In this document: piece after piece, positions 21,141 to 32,600 of the stretch
How positions within the stretch are numbered: the stretch's first letter is position 1
How the letters are laid out: each line of letters starts with the position of its first letter
NCBI RefSeq assembly: GCF_033118175.1
Contig: NC_083714.1
Location: 13,888,001-13,952,000 of the forward strand
Length of the DNA: 64,000 bases
Source of the DNA: Dama dama
Taxonomy: Eukaryota > Chordata > Mammalia > Artiodactyla > Cervidae
Direction: 5' to 3'
The notes under the pieces: model-generated
What the model saw: the letters and a program-made list of their open reading frames with translations, nothing else
The model's database searches: none
Told to the model about the DNA's origin: nothing
Translations under genes and position numbers: made by a program

Positions 21141-22549
21141 TCCCCTTGAGGAAACAAGTCCTGACTTGACTTGGAGGACATCCAGTTCTTGGTGAAATCA
21201 TGGGAGAGGGCAGTAACTCGTTCAGTGTATTTCTTTTTCCTCTTCTCTGCCCCTTTCTTCCAACATGTTTCCTTTCCCACCTCTTCCCCCAGGATGGCTC
21301 CTGGAGCCTGGGGTGTAGTGCTGAGGGCTCTCTCTCCCTGCTCCTTGTGGCCTTACATGGTGAGACAGTAGTCAGTGGCTTCCACTCTGCTTGTTGGTGC
21401 TTTAACAACAGCTGGTTGAGGAGAAAGGGAACAACAAGCAGTAGTTCTTTTGGCATCAAAGTGATGAGATGTGGTTGTGTTTGATTTCTCCACTGCCAGG
21501 GATCTCCAGGCTTACGCTGGGGTCCCCTTTTGTCTCCAGCACAGCCCCTGCCATAAGGGAACCGAGGCCTTGTTTCTATACCAGCGGCAAGCCAAGAGCC
21601 AAGGGATTTCCCAGCTCATGGCCAAAATAGAACTGGCCAGATTCTTCCCACTGGTGTCCCATGACTCAAAGCAAGCAGCCGACCAGTCACTCCCTCCAGA
21701 TACTGCCAGAGGTGGGGTTTAGGGGTGCTACCATCCGAGGGGCTAGATGCTACTGAGGCCCATGAGTGCTTTGGAACAGCAAATCCAAAGGAAACTAGAT
21801 CAAAATATCCACAGCTAATACTAGTTTGGGACCTTGTGGAGATTCTACTTGAGAGCTGAGAACTGACCCATATCCTGGTCAGAAGTGAGCATAGAAATTA
21901 ATCAACAGAAGTGGTAACTTGAGAAAACTGTGATTTGAATCATAGGCTTGCTTTTAGTTTAATGTTGATAACAGATGACATTTTAATTTTGAGCACCTCT
22001 TAAATGCTGTCTCTCTCTCTCTTTTTAAAGGCAGCTTCAGGGAAAGATGGGCTAGAGTTGCGCTTTTTTGGCTTTTGGGGTTTTGTTTCTTTGTTTATTT
22101 GTTTTGGGATGTTTGACTTCGGAGAATCCTTACATTAGGGCCTGTCTCTGGAGGACACCTGTCTATCCATTTCATGGTTTTACAGGATATATGAGCATCC
22201 TAGGTTTGCAAGGATACAGGTCCTGCAGCATTGTTTCCCTAGGACTAGATGTCATCACTGCAGCCAGCATCAGAGCTGAATTGTTTGAGGGTGGGGCGGG
22301 GGGAACGTCACATGTTCCCAACCCCCACAGCACATGTCTAGATTGAAAGGCAGGTACCAAAAAATCAGGTCCCTTTGGTTGGAGGTTCAAGTGCTCAGAA
22401 AGGGAGACCTTTGGCTGCAGGATAGCCTCAGTCATACGTGGACCTCAGGAAAGGGAGGTGGTAGCATTTGCTGACTCTTTGTCGGCGCTTACTAAGAAGA
22501 GATTACTTAATAACAGAAAAACTAGTTCTGTGACCTTCTCTGATTGCCG

Positions 22550-22563
22550 CCCCCCCCCCCCCC
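22550..22563 (+). repeat. C14 homopolymer
   Basis: Fourteen consecutive C bases in the TMEM164 3'UTR, preceded by GCCG. Runs of this length are error-prone in sequencing, so the exact count may not be real. Confidence 0.9.
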
Positions 22564-22946
22564 AACCCTGTCTCCCAGTCTAGGCAACCCATTTGCCCTT
22601 GGCCCGTTCAGTATTCCAGGTGTTACTGTTTCAGACCTAGACTGAGTTTCAGTGACTCAGTAGTCATTATTTTAGCAAGTTGTCTTATTGGAGGCAGCAG
22701 AATGGGAGAGTCTCTTCTAGCAGGGCGAGGCCCAGGGAAGCGTCCATGGAGGGGCCCATCTCTTTGCAGAGGGATGCTGGCATTGATGCCATCAATCCCC
22801 AGGGTGTGGGGTTGCAGGAGGGCGGCATGCTCTGGGTTGCCACCAGAAGAGGTACCTCTTGAGTGGCTGGTTTCACCCCGCCTACTGGCTGTGCATGGGC
22901 GTGGCCAAGGAGGCCAGGCCTCAGTGCTCCTTTGGCCTATTTACAA

Positions 22947-22952
22947 AATAAA
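22947..22952 (+). terminator. TMEM164: Candidate proximal TMEM164 poly(A) signal
   Basis: Canonical AATAAA in an A-rich context, followed by a GGTTAGAGTGAGGT stretch that could act as a G/U-rich downstream element. Use would give a 3'UTR of about 1.9 kb. This is motif evidence only. Confidence 0.35.
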
Positions 22953-25104
22953 AGGTTAGAGTGAGGTCATAGGAGGAGCCCCTGGGGGTCTGTCCTGTGC
23001 CGTGCTGGAATCTCTGCCTCAACTGGGAGCCAGCAGCCTGGGTGGCACAGACGCTGCGCCACCAAGGGCACAGTGGCAGAGCGCTCTCTTCCCCCCTGTC
23101 TCGGGCCTGGTGCGGGGTGCCAGTCAGCTTGCACTTTCTTCATATTGGCCCGTCTCCAAAAGCTCGTCTTTGCCCTGGCTATGGCTCAGTGCCCCTGGTT
23201 GGCTGGCACTTCGCTGCTGCTTGGCAGGAAAGAAGACAGTGTAAGCCATGTGCCTGGCTTGGCCAGGCCAGCAGCAGGTGCACCTGTCTGGGGAAGGGGG
23301 GAGGCACTGCTTCTGGGGGCCAGGTGGGCTCAGAAACATGGAGGGGAAGGGGACAGAAAGCAAGCCCTGTCCACTGGGTCCACAGGGAGTCATGGCCTGT
23401 GAGGTATTGGGGAGCAGCAGGCATCTAAACTGGTCTGTATCTGACTCTTCCCTTGGGCCAGGCCCACGTGGAGAGGTGACCTGGCCTGACCCTCGGTGCC
23501 CTGCCTTGGAGGGTGGCCCCCACCACCACGGGGCCAGGCTTTCCTGCACCTCCCCGGGACTCCCCTGTCAGTGCCAAGGAGCTTCCCCAGCCAGCCTGTC
23601 CAAGTTTCCATGTGCCATTTGCCAGCATGTGGGAGCTCCCTGTGTGTCTGGGAGGGTGTTTGTAGAAGTGGACAATTTCTTTTACAACAGCCCTAGCAAG
23701 GGAAAAGGAGTATTCCCTCCAGCCCCTAGGTAGCCTCGGCTGAGGATCTGGGCCAATGAGAACACTCTGTTCAGCTGGCCAACTTACGGCATCAGCTCCA
23801 AATAACAGAGAGGTGGTCCCACCTGCTTGTAGCCCCCACCCCACCGCACCCTCCACCCCTTCTGTTTGGTTCTGCACACCAAAGATGATCTGGTCCATCT
23901 TCTTTCTGGAGGCCCAGTGATGCGTTCCTCTGTCAGCGTGTGAGGAGGCTATAGACTCAGTTTCCCCCATTCAACCTTCTCTCTCTCTCTCTCGGGACTG
24001 ACTTCTCAGCATTCACGGAAGCTGCGGGAAGGGTGGCCGTGAGGTAGGGGTGGGGAGTTCGGGGCCCTTTCCCATCTGGTACCTCAAGCCCAGCTCTCAG
24101 ACCATCCCTTTGACTGCAGCCTCCCTCAGGGCTTTGCAGTTTGTGGTCGTTGGTATTTCAGTGCACTATTTTGTGGCGCAGACACAGCTGCATACAAAGA
24201 GCAGGTTGTCAGCGTGGCACTGGTGTTGGGGGGGCTAGTGGAAGACCATTTGTCCCTCCCAACACATACACACCTTGGCCAAAAAAGACTTCCTTGGATT
24301 TGTAGATGTTGGTCATCTGAAGGGGAGATGGGGAGGCGGGCGAGGGGAGAAGAAGGGCCGGTATGGCCACTGTGAGACAAGATGCCGGTGCTGGTTTTGG
24401 TAAATGGGGAGCAGGCCTCAGGGAGGGTATCAGGAGCAAAGCCCCAGACTATGGGGAGGGGCGTCCTCACTGCACAGGCTGCCCTTCCCTCTGAGGGTGG
24501 GGAGGGTCCGTAAGTGGGAATGAGCCTTCCTCTTCTGTACATACAGTGAGTCCCTTGTGCTCAGGAAAACCGAGTTGCTTATTGTTGCTCTCGTGACATT
24601 TTCTACACTGGTTAGCTACTCGTGGCACGAAACACACAAAACAAAAAAGTCATTTCAAGCCAAACTATTGTTTTGGAAACCTGCTTTCTTTTGGTGTCAG
24701 TTTTGTATTACATTTGGAAGAATTCTTCATTTCTATTGGTGTTATTGTGGTAGAGAGAATAAGATAGTTCAACTTGTAATTCTTTCTGCCAGGAAATTGG
24801 CGCTGCCTCTGTTGCCGCCCCCACCCCCACCACAGTCCTTCCTCATTCTCAAGGGGAGATTGCTATGTCCTGGGCAGACCCCCTCCCTGGCGCTCGCCCC
24901 CACAGTGACTCCCTTGGAGAACCAGTTTTTGTGAGTCCCCTAACCAGCTGCAAGATGAGTAGATGCGTACTTTTCGCCAAGCTGCTTCTTGGGTGCTCTG
25001 TGCCCCCGCCAGTTCGCTCACCTCTTGGGACATTTTGTAATGTTTTCTCTGTTTTGTACAACCCTTTTGATTGTACCAAAATGGTTTCTGCAGTCACCTT
25101 TGGA

Positions 25105-25110
25105 AATAAA
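25105..25110 (+). terminator. TMEM164: Main TMEM164 poly(A) signal
   Basis: AATAAA preceded within 80 bases by three TGTA motifs (in TTTTGTAATG, TTTTGTACAA and GATTGTACCA), the sites bound by CFIm. It is followed by GT-rich sequence (TTTGTGTAC, then GAGGTGTTTCTGTTGTTG). This is a complete mammalian cleavage and polyadenylation layout. Cleavage is expected near 25122-25135. Confidence 0.8.
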
Positions 25111-25237
25111 TGGTCATTAATTTGTGTACTTCGCACTCTGAATGTTAGATTGAGGTGTTTCTGTTGTTGAAGATCCCTGAATGAAAAGGAACCCTCACCA
25201 CGGCACTTACTGTTAAATGTTTCCTTCATTTACTGTT

Positions 25238-25243
25238 ATTAAA
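25238..25243 (+). terminator. TMEM164: Candidate distal TMEM164 poly(A) signal
   Basis: The common variant ATTAAA, followed by AGATTTGTGAGAACC. It lies 133 bases after the stronger AATAAA and could give a slightly longer transcript. Confidence 0.35.
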
Positions 25244-25914
25244 AGATTTGTGAGAACCTACGAGTCTTGGCCTTGCTTCCCAGAAGCCTCTCAGAAGGAA
25301 GGGCTCCTGCTTTGAAAAGTAGACAGAAGGGGCCACTGACCATCCAGGCTGTGGAGGACCACCACGGGGCAGCGGGCTTGCTCAGCACAGCTCTGCCCCT
25401 GGAGTCGCATGGTTCAAGTCACATGGCCTTGAAGCCCCTCCCCCCACTGCCTGCTGCCACCAGGGACCCAGCAGGCGTTATGCTCTTCACAGGGCTTGTT
25501 GGCTGGGGACATCTGCTGGCCTTGAGGGACCCTGGTCTCAAGGGACCCCACATGGGCTAGAGGACTGAACTACAGGAGGCAGCTCTAAAACCAGATGCAA
25601 TCAGGCTCCCTCATCCCAAGTTTCTTGGGGGCCAGCTCTGTCCAGCACAGGGCCAAGGCTGACACAGGTCAGACCGTGCCACATGGAGGTAATCCTGCCC
25701 CTGGGAAACAGTTGGACCTGGCTTTCTAGGGCTCCCAACTGAGAACCCCGTGGTGACTATGATTAGCCATGCCCACCTTCACACCAGAGAGACGCTGTAC
25801 TCAGACTTTTGCTGGTGTGGCTGCTTCTACAGGGGACACAGCTAGCCACAGGGGCCTCCAGTGCAAGTGGGCTTCCTTCATTGGCCAGGAGTCAGAAGCC
25901 TTGGCCTTCAGAGT

Positions 25915-26050
25915 GGATGGGCCCTGCCATCCTGGACCAAACCACAAGCTTGGGAAAGTCACTCATTCACTTGTGACCCCAGGTTCTCTGTCAGTAAAAC
26001 TACAGCTGCACCCGTGTGACACGGTCCCTGTGGTATAGGCAGACACTGAG
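25915..26050 (+). repeat. MIR-like fragment
   Basis: AAGCTTGGGAAAGTCACTCA, TTCTCTGTCAGTAAAACTAC and ACACGGTCCCTGTGGTATAG are compatible with diverged MIR. Confidence 0.4.
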
Positions 26051-26559
26051 AAAACTGGGACTCAAAGCTAACCAATGGAGGAACTGGCCTAGGAGCCGGT
26101 TTTGTGAGGCTCCAGAGCTTAGGTCCTCGGCACCCTGACCCCTGGGCCCTGCTGTCCATCTGGGGTGCTGGGATGACCGGGCAGACCCTCAGCAGGGGGC
26201 CCCGGGTCTGAGAGGAATGGGAGGAGAACCGGCAGTGCTGCAGAAGATGGACCACACGAGTGCTGAGGCAGGGGAGTCAGGCCCATCTTTTCTTCTGCTA
26301 CCAGCAGACCTACCTGACCCTGGCGAGCCGCAGAGCAGAGCTGAAAGGCCTACAAGTAAACAAGATGGTGCTGCACAGGGCCAGGCCAGGGCTTGCCCGG
26401 GGGCAGAGGCTGCCAGAAAGAGGTGAGAGAAGGTGGTCCTGTGGCCCTTCTATGTATCTTCCATTTCAGAAAGATGACATAGGCCAGGGCAACCTCTCCC
26501 CAGGGCTCATGTGTCTGCTGAAGGTCTCTGCTCCAGTCTGTACACTCTACTGCAGGCAA

Positions 26560-27000
26560 CAGTTTCCAGTGGAGATCTGACTGCATCACTTCCCTGGGGC
26601 CTTGTAAACACCTAGGCTTCATCTCCTCACCTCCATGTTCCATGAAGACCCATCTATAGCAGACCCGTTGTTCCAGCCATATTGAACTCCCCTTGGTCAC
26701 TCCCTGTGGTTTCCCACTTCTTTGCCTTGTTCTTCATGCTGTTTTCTCAGCTACCCCCATCTCCCTGCTTGTCCAGAGGTCTCACTCAGCTCCAGTGTAG
26801 GCTCCTGCATGCAGTCTTCCGTGAGCTCCAGTATACATGAGGTACCCTTTCACTCAGCTCTTGCAGCCCCTGGTGCTCACTCCAGGACACCCTTTGCCTA
26901 CCCATTTTGGAATTCATCAGGGTGCTCTGACCCTCTATAGACATTGAGCTCCTTGAGGGCAAGGACCTGGTCCTTGGAACGTGTTCTGTGAACCACATAT
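26560..27000 (+). repeat. L2 LINE 3' fragment
   Basis: GATCTGACTGCATCACTTCC, GCCATATTGAACTCCCCTTG, ACATTGAGCTCCTTGAGGGC and AAGGACCTGGTCC follow sense L2 order. Confidence 0.65.
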
Positions 27001-27817
27001 GCTCTTATCCCTGAGTTTTACAAAATAGTGGGAGGCACCATGGTTACCTGAGTGAGAAACCTTGGCCACATAAGCTACGGCCCATCTCTTGAGTTCTCCT
27101 GCATGGGGCCGTGTGCCTTTGACCTGGGTACCTCAAGCTCCAGCTGGAGGGCCCCCATCTTGCTCCTCTTTAGGGGTTACAGGTAGCCAGGATTCAGGTG
27201 AGGAGGCAGTTGGAAGGATAGAGAACAGAGACAGCATCTGTTTCGCCTGACCCTTCTCTAGATCTCTGGTTGGGAGGTGGGCGAGGCAGCAACTGCTTTT
27301 CCACATACCTCACAGCTGTTCATCCCCTCCAGGGTCCGCCTTCCACTCCCTGGGGCACAAAGGCAGAGTTGGTGTTTACACGGTAAAAGCCCCACCAGCC
27401 CATGGAATGTGTCACCTCTGAGGCATAGGGAGCAGCTTGAACAGTTACAATCTGATCCTCCAGTGAGGTTTCCCTTTGTCCTGGTTTGCCAAGGCCAGCG
27501 GAGGGACAGAGACCCACAGAAGTCAGGCTGGCAAATGACCCATCCCCAGCTGTACCTCTGCTCTAGCTGCCAGTTCTCCCTGCTCTCTGCCACCTTTCCC
27601 TCCCCCTTCCCTCGACATCCAGGGGCCTGCAAGAGGTGATGCCCGCTTTACTGTCCCTTCAGCTGCTCCTTCCCTAGTTACCAGGAGTCCCCAGTCTCCT
27701 TATGTTTTTAGAAAGACCCAGGACTCTCCAGTATTCCACCCCCTAGAGGCCTTCCTGTGTGGTCCAGGACACCCTCAGATTTCCAGAGTGTTGGAGCTGA
27801 CAGGATGCTGCTGATAC

Positions 27818-27910
27818 AGGGGCTTGTAAATTTTCCTTCATATTAGAATCACCTAGGGAGGTTTACAAAGAATCTCAATGCCCAGGCCTCAGCCCAGCTC
27901 ATAATTCAAA
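27818..27910 (+). repeat. MER5/MER20-type hAT fragment
   Basis: TTAGAATCACCTAGGGAGG, TTTACAAAGAATCTCAATGC and CCCAGGCCTCAGCCCAG fit the start of a MER5/MER20-like element. Confidence 0.55.
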
Positions 27911-30107
27911 GCAAACTTTTTGTTTGGTTTTGTTCTGACTTTAAGCTTCCGGGTTGTGGAACGAGCTTTCAGCTCGTTGACCCATCTATACCAGTGCCAT
28001 TTTTTAATGAAAATTTTAAGACGTGCCAAAAGGTTATGAAGAAGAATGTCTAAATCCAGCTTTGAGAAAAGAATATTACCAAGAGAGCTGAAGCCCCTTT
28101 ACCCCAGAGGTTCGGAGATTGTTCCTTAGAGTTTCAGGAACTCTGGGGAGCTGTCTGAGGGGCCATCTCAGGATGATGGCTGAGTGGGAGCAGAGTGGGT
28201 TAGGTTCCGGCCTTTCCCCTTGTTTCACCCAAAACAGCTCCACGTTTATTCTGCTTTGTACACTGAGGTTCTGTAAGTAGTTTCATTGGGAAAAGGGTTT
28301 AAAAGTCACTTCATTACACCCTCACTAGTCTGTCTTCTACCCTCTCTGAGGTAGTGGTCATTCTGTAGTCGTTGGAAGAGTCTTGTGGTGGAGCTCAGCA
28401 GATGAGGGCTGTGGTCCTGGCTCTCCATCCGCTCGTAGGTCCCAGGTCCCCTTGGCAAAGTCAGACCTCTCCGAACTCCAGGTGAGACATCAAGTGAGAT
28501 AAATGAGTGTGAGAGGGCTTTATAAACTGCAATGTCCTGTCCAGTGTAAGGGGGTTCTGTTTCCAGGCAGTGTGGTTACTAGGCTTGTTCACAGAGTGCA
28601 GGAGTTGCTTCGGCTTTTGACTATACTCACCCACTGTGCTTTCTTGTGCCCTGTGTGGTTGGGGTCTGTGGGGTGTGTAAGAGACTGATAACCTCAGTTT
28701 TAAGGCATTTTTTTTTCCTGTATTTCATTGATGCTTTAGACACTTTCTAAAAATATAATTTTAATATCTCCAGATTTGGGATGCAGTCAGTGGCATGCCA
28801 GTTTAATTGGCATCTTTTTTAATAGTACATAAAATAGCAGCCATCTTTGAACCTGAAGTATCTTAGAGTCACTGAAATGCCATCATTGTTAACTTTTGAT
28901 TCTTCTTCCTCTTCTCCATGAGAGTCACTCTCCTGGTAGAGAAAAGCCATTTGGAAAAACTTGTAAACTTTAGCATATAGTCTCCTCCTGACACTCCATC
29001 CTCTCTTTCTTCCCTGCCAGCATCCAGCCAGGCCAGGCAAACTTTCAGCTTCCTGATCTGAGGGAGCCCCCTTTGTTGAGCTCTCTCTTGGGGCAGAGTT
29101 TCATGGGGCGACAGAAAGGAGATGGAGTGCACCTACATAGGGAGGCCCACTGTGCCAGCTGACAGGGAGGGAGCCAGACAAGCCAGGCCAGCCACCCCCA
29201 ACAGCTCTGGTTTCTTTATTTCCCAACCAGAGCCTGGCCAGACGGCTCAGCCTGCTTCCCTGGGGATCTCTGGGGCTGCTCATTGCCAGAGATGAGCAGG
29301 GGGTGGGGGGTGTGTGCAGGGGAAAGGAGTGCAGCCTGTCCTGAACTCCCTGGGTTGACATAAGCAGTTGTCTAGCCCATAAAGAGGAAGACAATGACTT
29401 CCTCACCTCCTCCAGCAAGGTGGAAGAAGGGTTAGGTGGTGGGCCTTTCAAGGAAAAGCAGCACCTTGGCAGCACCTAGGGTAGCCTGAGCCATGGACAT
29501 TCACTGCAATTGGAAATTGCCTCCAACCTTCCCTCAGTCCTGGCAGCCACTCTAATTAAACTTGGCCCTTGTAGTCTTGAGGCCAGGCTCTTCCAGAAAG
29601 GGAAGGAGTGTCTGCAGTGAGATCCAGGGATAATTGGGCACAGGAAGCAGTTTTTGGACATTTCCCCCACCCCGCTGAGAGAGCTTAGCAAGACATGATC
29701 AGCCCGGATTACAGCTGCCCTCATGTAACTGGGTTAAAGTGGTGGCCTACTTAGGCCCCTCCTGCAGTGGCCTCCTTCAAAGCTGATGAGGCCGATTAGG
29801 GGGTTATTTCTGAGCCCTAGTTGTGTACCCAGAAGCCTGGGGGTAGTCCTCCTTTGACAAAAAAGACAATAACTAAGGCTGGACAGCCAAAGGCAGAATC
29901 TGCCCTGCCCGTAGGAGAGCAGTGCTGTCAGACCTCATGTGTTCTTGGAAAAGAAGGAATCCAATGACGTCAAGTCTAAGTCCTTGGATTTTGAACTTCA
30001 AAAACCAAGCCAACCAATTTTCAGGGAAAGAACTTGTCCTATGTTTTTGCCATCTTTAGACCTAGAGAGAGATGGTGGAGAGTCAAAATGAAGTCTGCAG
30101 TCATAGT

Positions 30108-30305
30108 TGCTAGCCTCTACTTAGTAGGTTCTGTGCATTTGAGGGAGATTGCTGTTTAGCCCAAGCCTCAGTTTGCTCATCTGTAAAATGGCAATAATAG
30201 TAGTAACTATTTCCTAGAGTGGGTGTGAAGATTGAATAGATAAGACACTTGACACAGTGCCTGGCACATTGTAAGCACTACTTCCATAAATGTTAGATGC
30301 CATTA
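30108..30305 (+). repeat. MIR SINE
   Basis: AAGCCTCAGTTTGCTCATCT, GTAAAATGGCAATAATAGTA, AGTGCCTGGCACATTGTAAG and CCATAAATGTTAGATGCC match MIR sense order. Confidence 0.88.
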
Positions 30306-30366
30306 TTGCTGCCATTACCACCATGATTGCCACCACCATTCTCACCATCATCTTCATCTTCATCAA
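30300..30366 (+). repeat. CAC/CAT-rich simple sequence
   Basis: Imperfect trinucleotide run (ATTACCACCATGATTGCCAC and ATCATCTTCATCTTCATC) directly after the MIR 3' end. Confidence 0.75.
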
Positions 30367-30399
30367 GACAGCACGGTAAATGATAAAAAGCTGTCTCTC

Positions 30400-30590
30400 A
30401 ACCCTGACAAACTCAGTTTGAATCCTGGCTCTGCCACTTTGTAGCTAGGTGGCCTTGGATAACTGGTAACTTCTTTGATCTAGATTCTGTAAAGTGGGCA
30501 ATTCATAAGGCTGTTCGAAAAATGTATAATATGGTCCTTTTTATACAGTAAGCACTTCATAAATATTAGCTATTGTAGTTATTAAAAAGG
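30400..30590 (+). repeat. MIR SINE
   Basis: CTCAGTTTGAATCCTGGCTC, TGCCACTTTGTAGCTAGGTG and AGTAAGCACTTCATAAATAT. A second MIR copy about 100 bases after the previous one. Confidence 0.85.
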
Positions 30591-30599
30591 GGCTGATCA

Positions 30600-30960
30600 A
30601 GGTCAGTGGTTACCAAGAGTTGGGGGGAGGCATGAATATGTGAAGCACCAGATTTCTAGGACAGTGAATCTACTCTCTATGATACTGTAATGGTAGATAT
30701 ATTTGTCAAAACCCACAGAATATATAGCATCAAGAGTGAATTCTAATGTAAACTCTGGACTTTGGTATCAATTTAGGTTCATCAGTCAACAAATGTACCA
30801 CTGTGGTGTGGGATATTGATAGTAGGAGAGGCTATGTTTGTATGAGGTGGAGGAGGTGGGGCAGGCAATATATGGGGAGTTCAGTGTACTTTTTGCTCTG
30901 CTTTGCTGTGAACCTAAAACTGCTCTGAAATTATAGTCTATTTAAAAGGAAAAGAAAGTT
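30600..30960 (+). repeat. L1 LINE 3' end (older subfamily)
   Basis: AGTGGTTACCAAGAGTTGGG, AACCCACAGAATATATAGCA, CTAATGTAAACTCTGGACTT, AATGTACCACTGTGGTG and AACCTAAAACTGCTCTGAAA are the 3' untranslated landmarks of an old mammalian L1. Confidence 0.8.
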
Positions 30961-31308
30961 GATCAAACTAGATTGCTATATAAATTTAGAATGTTAACTC
31001 TATCCCCATGGTAACCACTAAGGAAATAAAAGATACAGAAAAGGAAATGAAGAGGGAATCAACATGGTACACTAGAAAAAAGTCCATCAAACACAAATGA
31101 AAACTGTATTGGAGGAATTGAGGAAAAAGAGATGTGACATGTAGAAAACAAATAGCACAGTGGCAGGGAAAAAAATTCTTCATTATCAGTAATCACTTTA
31201 AATGTAAATGGGTTAAACTCACCAATTAAGACAGATATTGGCAAAATGAATTTTTTTCTTTTTTTTTGGCAAATGAATCTTAAAAAGACATGATCTAACT
31301 ATATGCTG

Positions 31309-31548
31309 TCCAGGGGGTTCTGGCAATGAGTTGATGAGCCAACTCATTGGAAATGACTGATGCTGGGAAAGATTGAGGGCAATAGGAGAACAGAGCTGCC
31401 GAGGACGAGATGGTTAGAAAGCATCACCCACTCAATGGACATGAATTTGAGCAAACTCTGGGAGATAGTGGAAGACAGAGCAGCGTGGCATGCTGCAGTC
31501 CATGGGGTCACAAAGAGTCAGACATGACTTAATGACTGAATGACATCC
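31309..31548 (+). repeat. BovB LINE 3' fragment with target-site duplication
   Basis: TGATGAGCCAACTCATTGGA, TGATGCTGGGAAAGATTGAG, ACTCAATGGACATGAATTTG and CACAAAGAGTCAGACATGAC are the BovB 3' end. It is flanked by ACTATATGCTG at 31298-31308 and 31549-31559, which shows insertion into the L1. Confidence 0.92.
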
Positions 31549-31747
31549 ACTATATGCTGATTACAGGAGACTCATTTTAGATCCAGAGAGATTTAAAGTA
31601 AAAGGATGGAAAAAGATATTTAATGCAAAAAATAACCAAAATAAAGTGGAGGTGGCTACAAAATACCAGGTAAAAAAATTTTAAGTGAAAAATTTTTACA
31701 AGAGACAATGTTATCCTTTTATTGATAAACAGATCAATTCATCAAGA

Positions 31748-31817
31748 AGATATAACCAGTATATTCATACACACCAAACAAGAGATATAACAAGTATATT
31801 CATATACACCAAACAAG
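31748..31817 (+). repeat. 35-base tandem duplication inside L1
   Basis: Two adjacent copies of a unit starting AGATATAACCAGTATATTCA and ending CACCAAACAAG, with two differences. Confidence 0.88.
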
Positions 31818-32344
31818 AGAGCTCCATAAGATATGAAGGAAAATTGACAGAACTGTCCATTTGAGAGAAACAGTTCTACAATAATAGGCGGAGACTACTG
31901 TATTCCACTTTAAATAATGGGTAAAATTTAGACAATGCATATGTAAAGAATAGAAGACTTAAACAGCACTATAAACCAATTAGACCTAAGAGACATATAC
32001 AGAATACTCTACCCAGCAAGAGCAGAACATGCATTCTTCTCAAGTGTACATGGAACATTCTCCAGGATAGATCATATATTAGGCCATAAAGCAATTATCA
32101 ATAAATTTTTTTTAAAAGATTGGGATTATAGAAAGTATCTTATCTGACCAAATAGAAAGAAGTTAGAAATCCAAAGTAGAAGAAAAATTGATAATATTGC
32201 AAATATGTGGAAATCAAGCAACACACTAAAATAACGAATGGGCTAAAGAAGAAATCACTAAGGAAATTAGAAAATGCTTTGGGATGAATGAAAATGGAAG
32301 TACAATGTACCCAATTTTTAAAATTTCTGCATATATTTCTTGCA

Positions 32345-32600
32345 ATATGCTTTTTAATTTTATTATTAATTTTATTGGAATATGGTTGATTTACAATGTC
32401 ATATTTCAGCAGTACAGCAAAATGAGCTATTTATGCTTAAACATATATCCTTTCTTTTTTTAGATTCTGTTCCATATGGGAACAGAATCATTACAGCAGT
32501 ATTGAGGTCATTACGGAGTATTGAGTAGTGTTCCCTATGCTATACAATATCTGTTTTATATATTGTAGTGTGTATATGTCAATCCCAACTTCCCCAGAGC
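32345..32600 (-). repeat. Artiodactyl L1 3' tail, antisense
   Basis: TATTGGAATATGGTTGATTT, ACAATGTCATATTTCAGCAG, GTTCCCTATGCTATACAATA and TATGTCAATCCCAACTTCCC are the reverse of the cetartiodactyl L1 3' untranslated tail. It lies within the older sense L1. Confidence 0.75.

Larger units (their letters stand above)
21070..25130 (+). other. TMEM164: TMEM164 3' untranslated region
   Basis: Sequence after the TGA runs about 4 kb to the poly(A) signal at 25105-25110. It contains a TTTG-rich run just after the stop, a 14-C homopolymer at 22550-22563, short CT repeats near 22011 and 23977, and a GC-rich part around 22.7-24.5 kb. No ruminant SINE or BovB copy was found inside. Long frames on either strand here (for example 23425-23970 on the minus strand) lack recognisable protein features and I treat them as chance. 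The exact 3' end is inferred from signals, not transcripts. Confidence 0.8.

Noticed and set aside
23425..23970. 181-residue minus-strand open frame
   Set aside because: Lies antisense in the GC-rich TMEM164 3'UTR, where stops are scarce; no recognisable domain.
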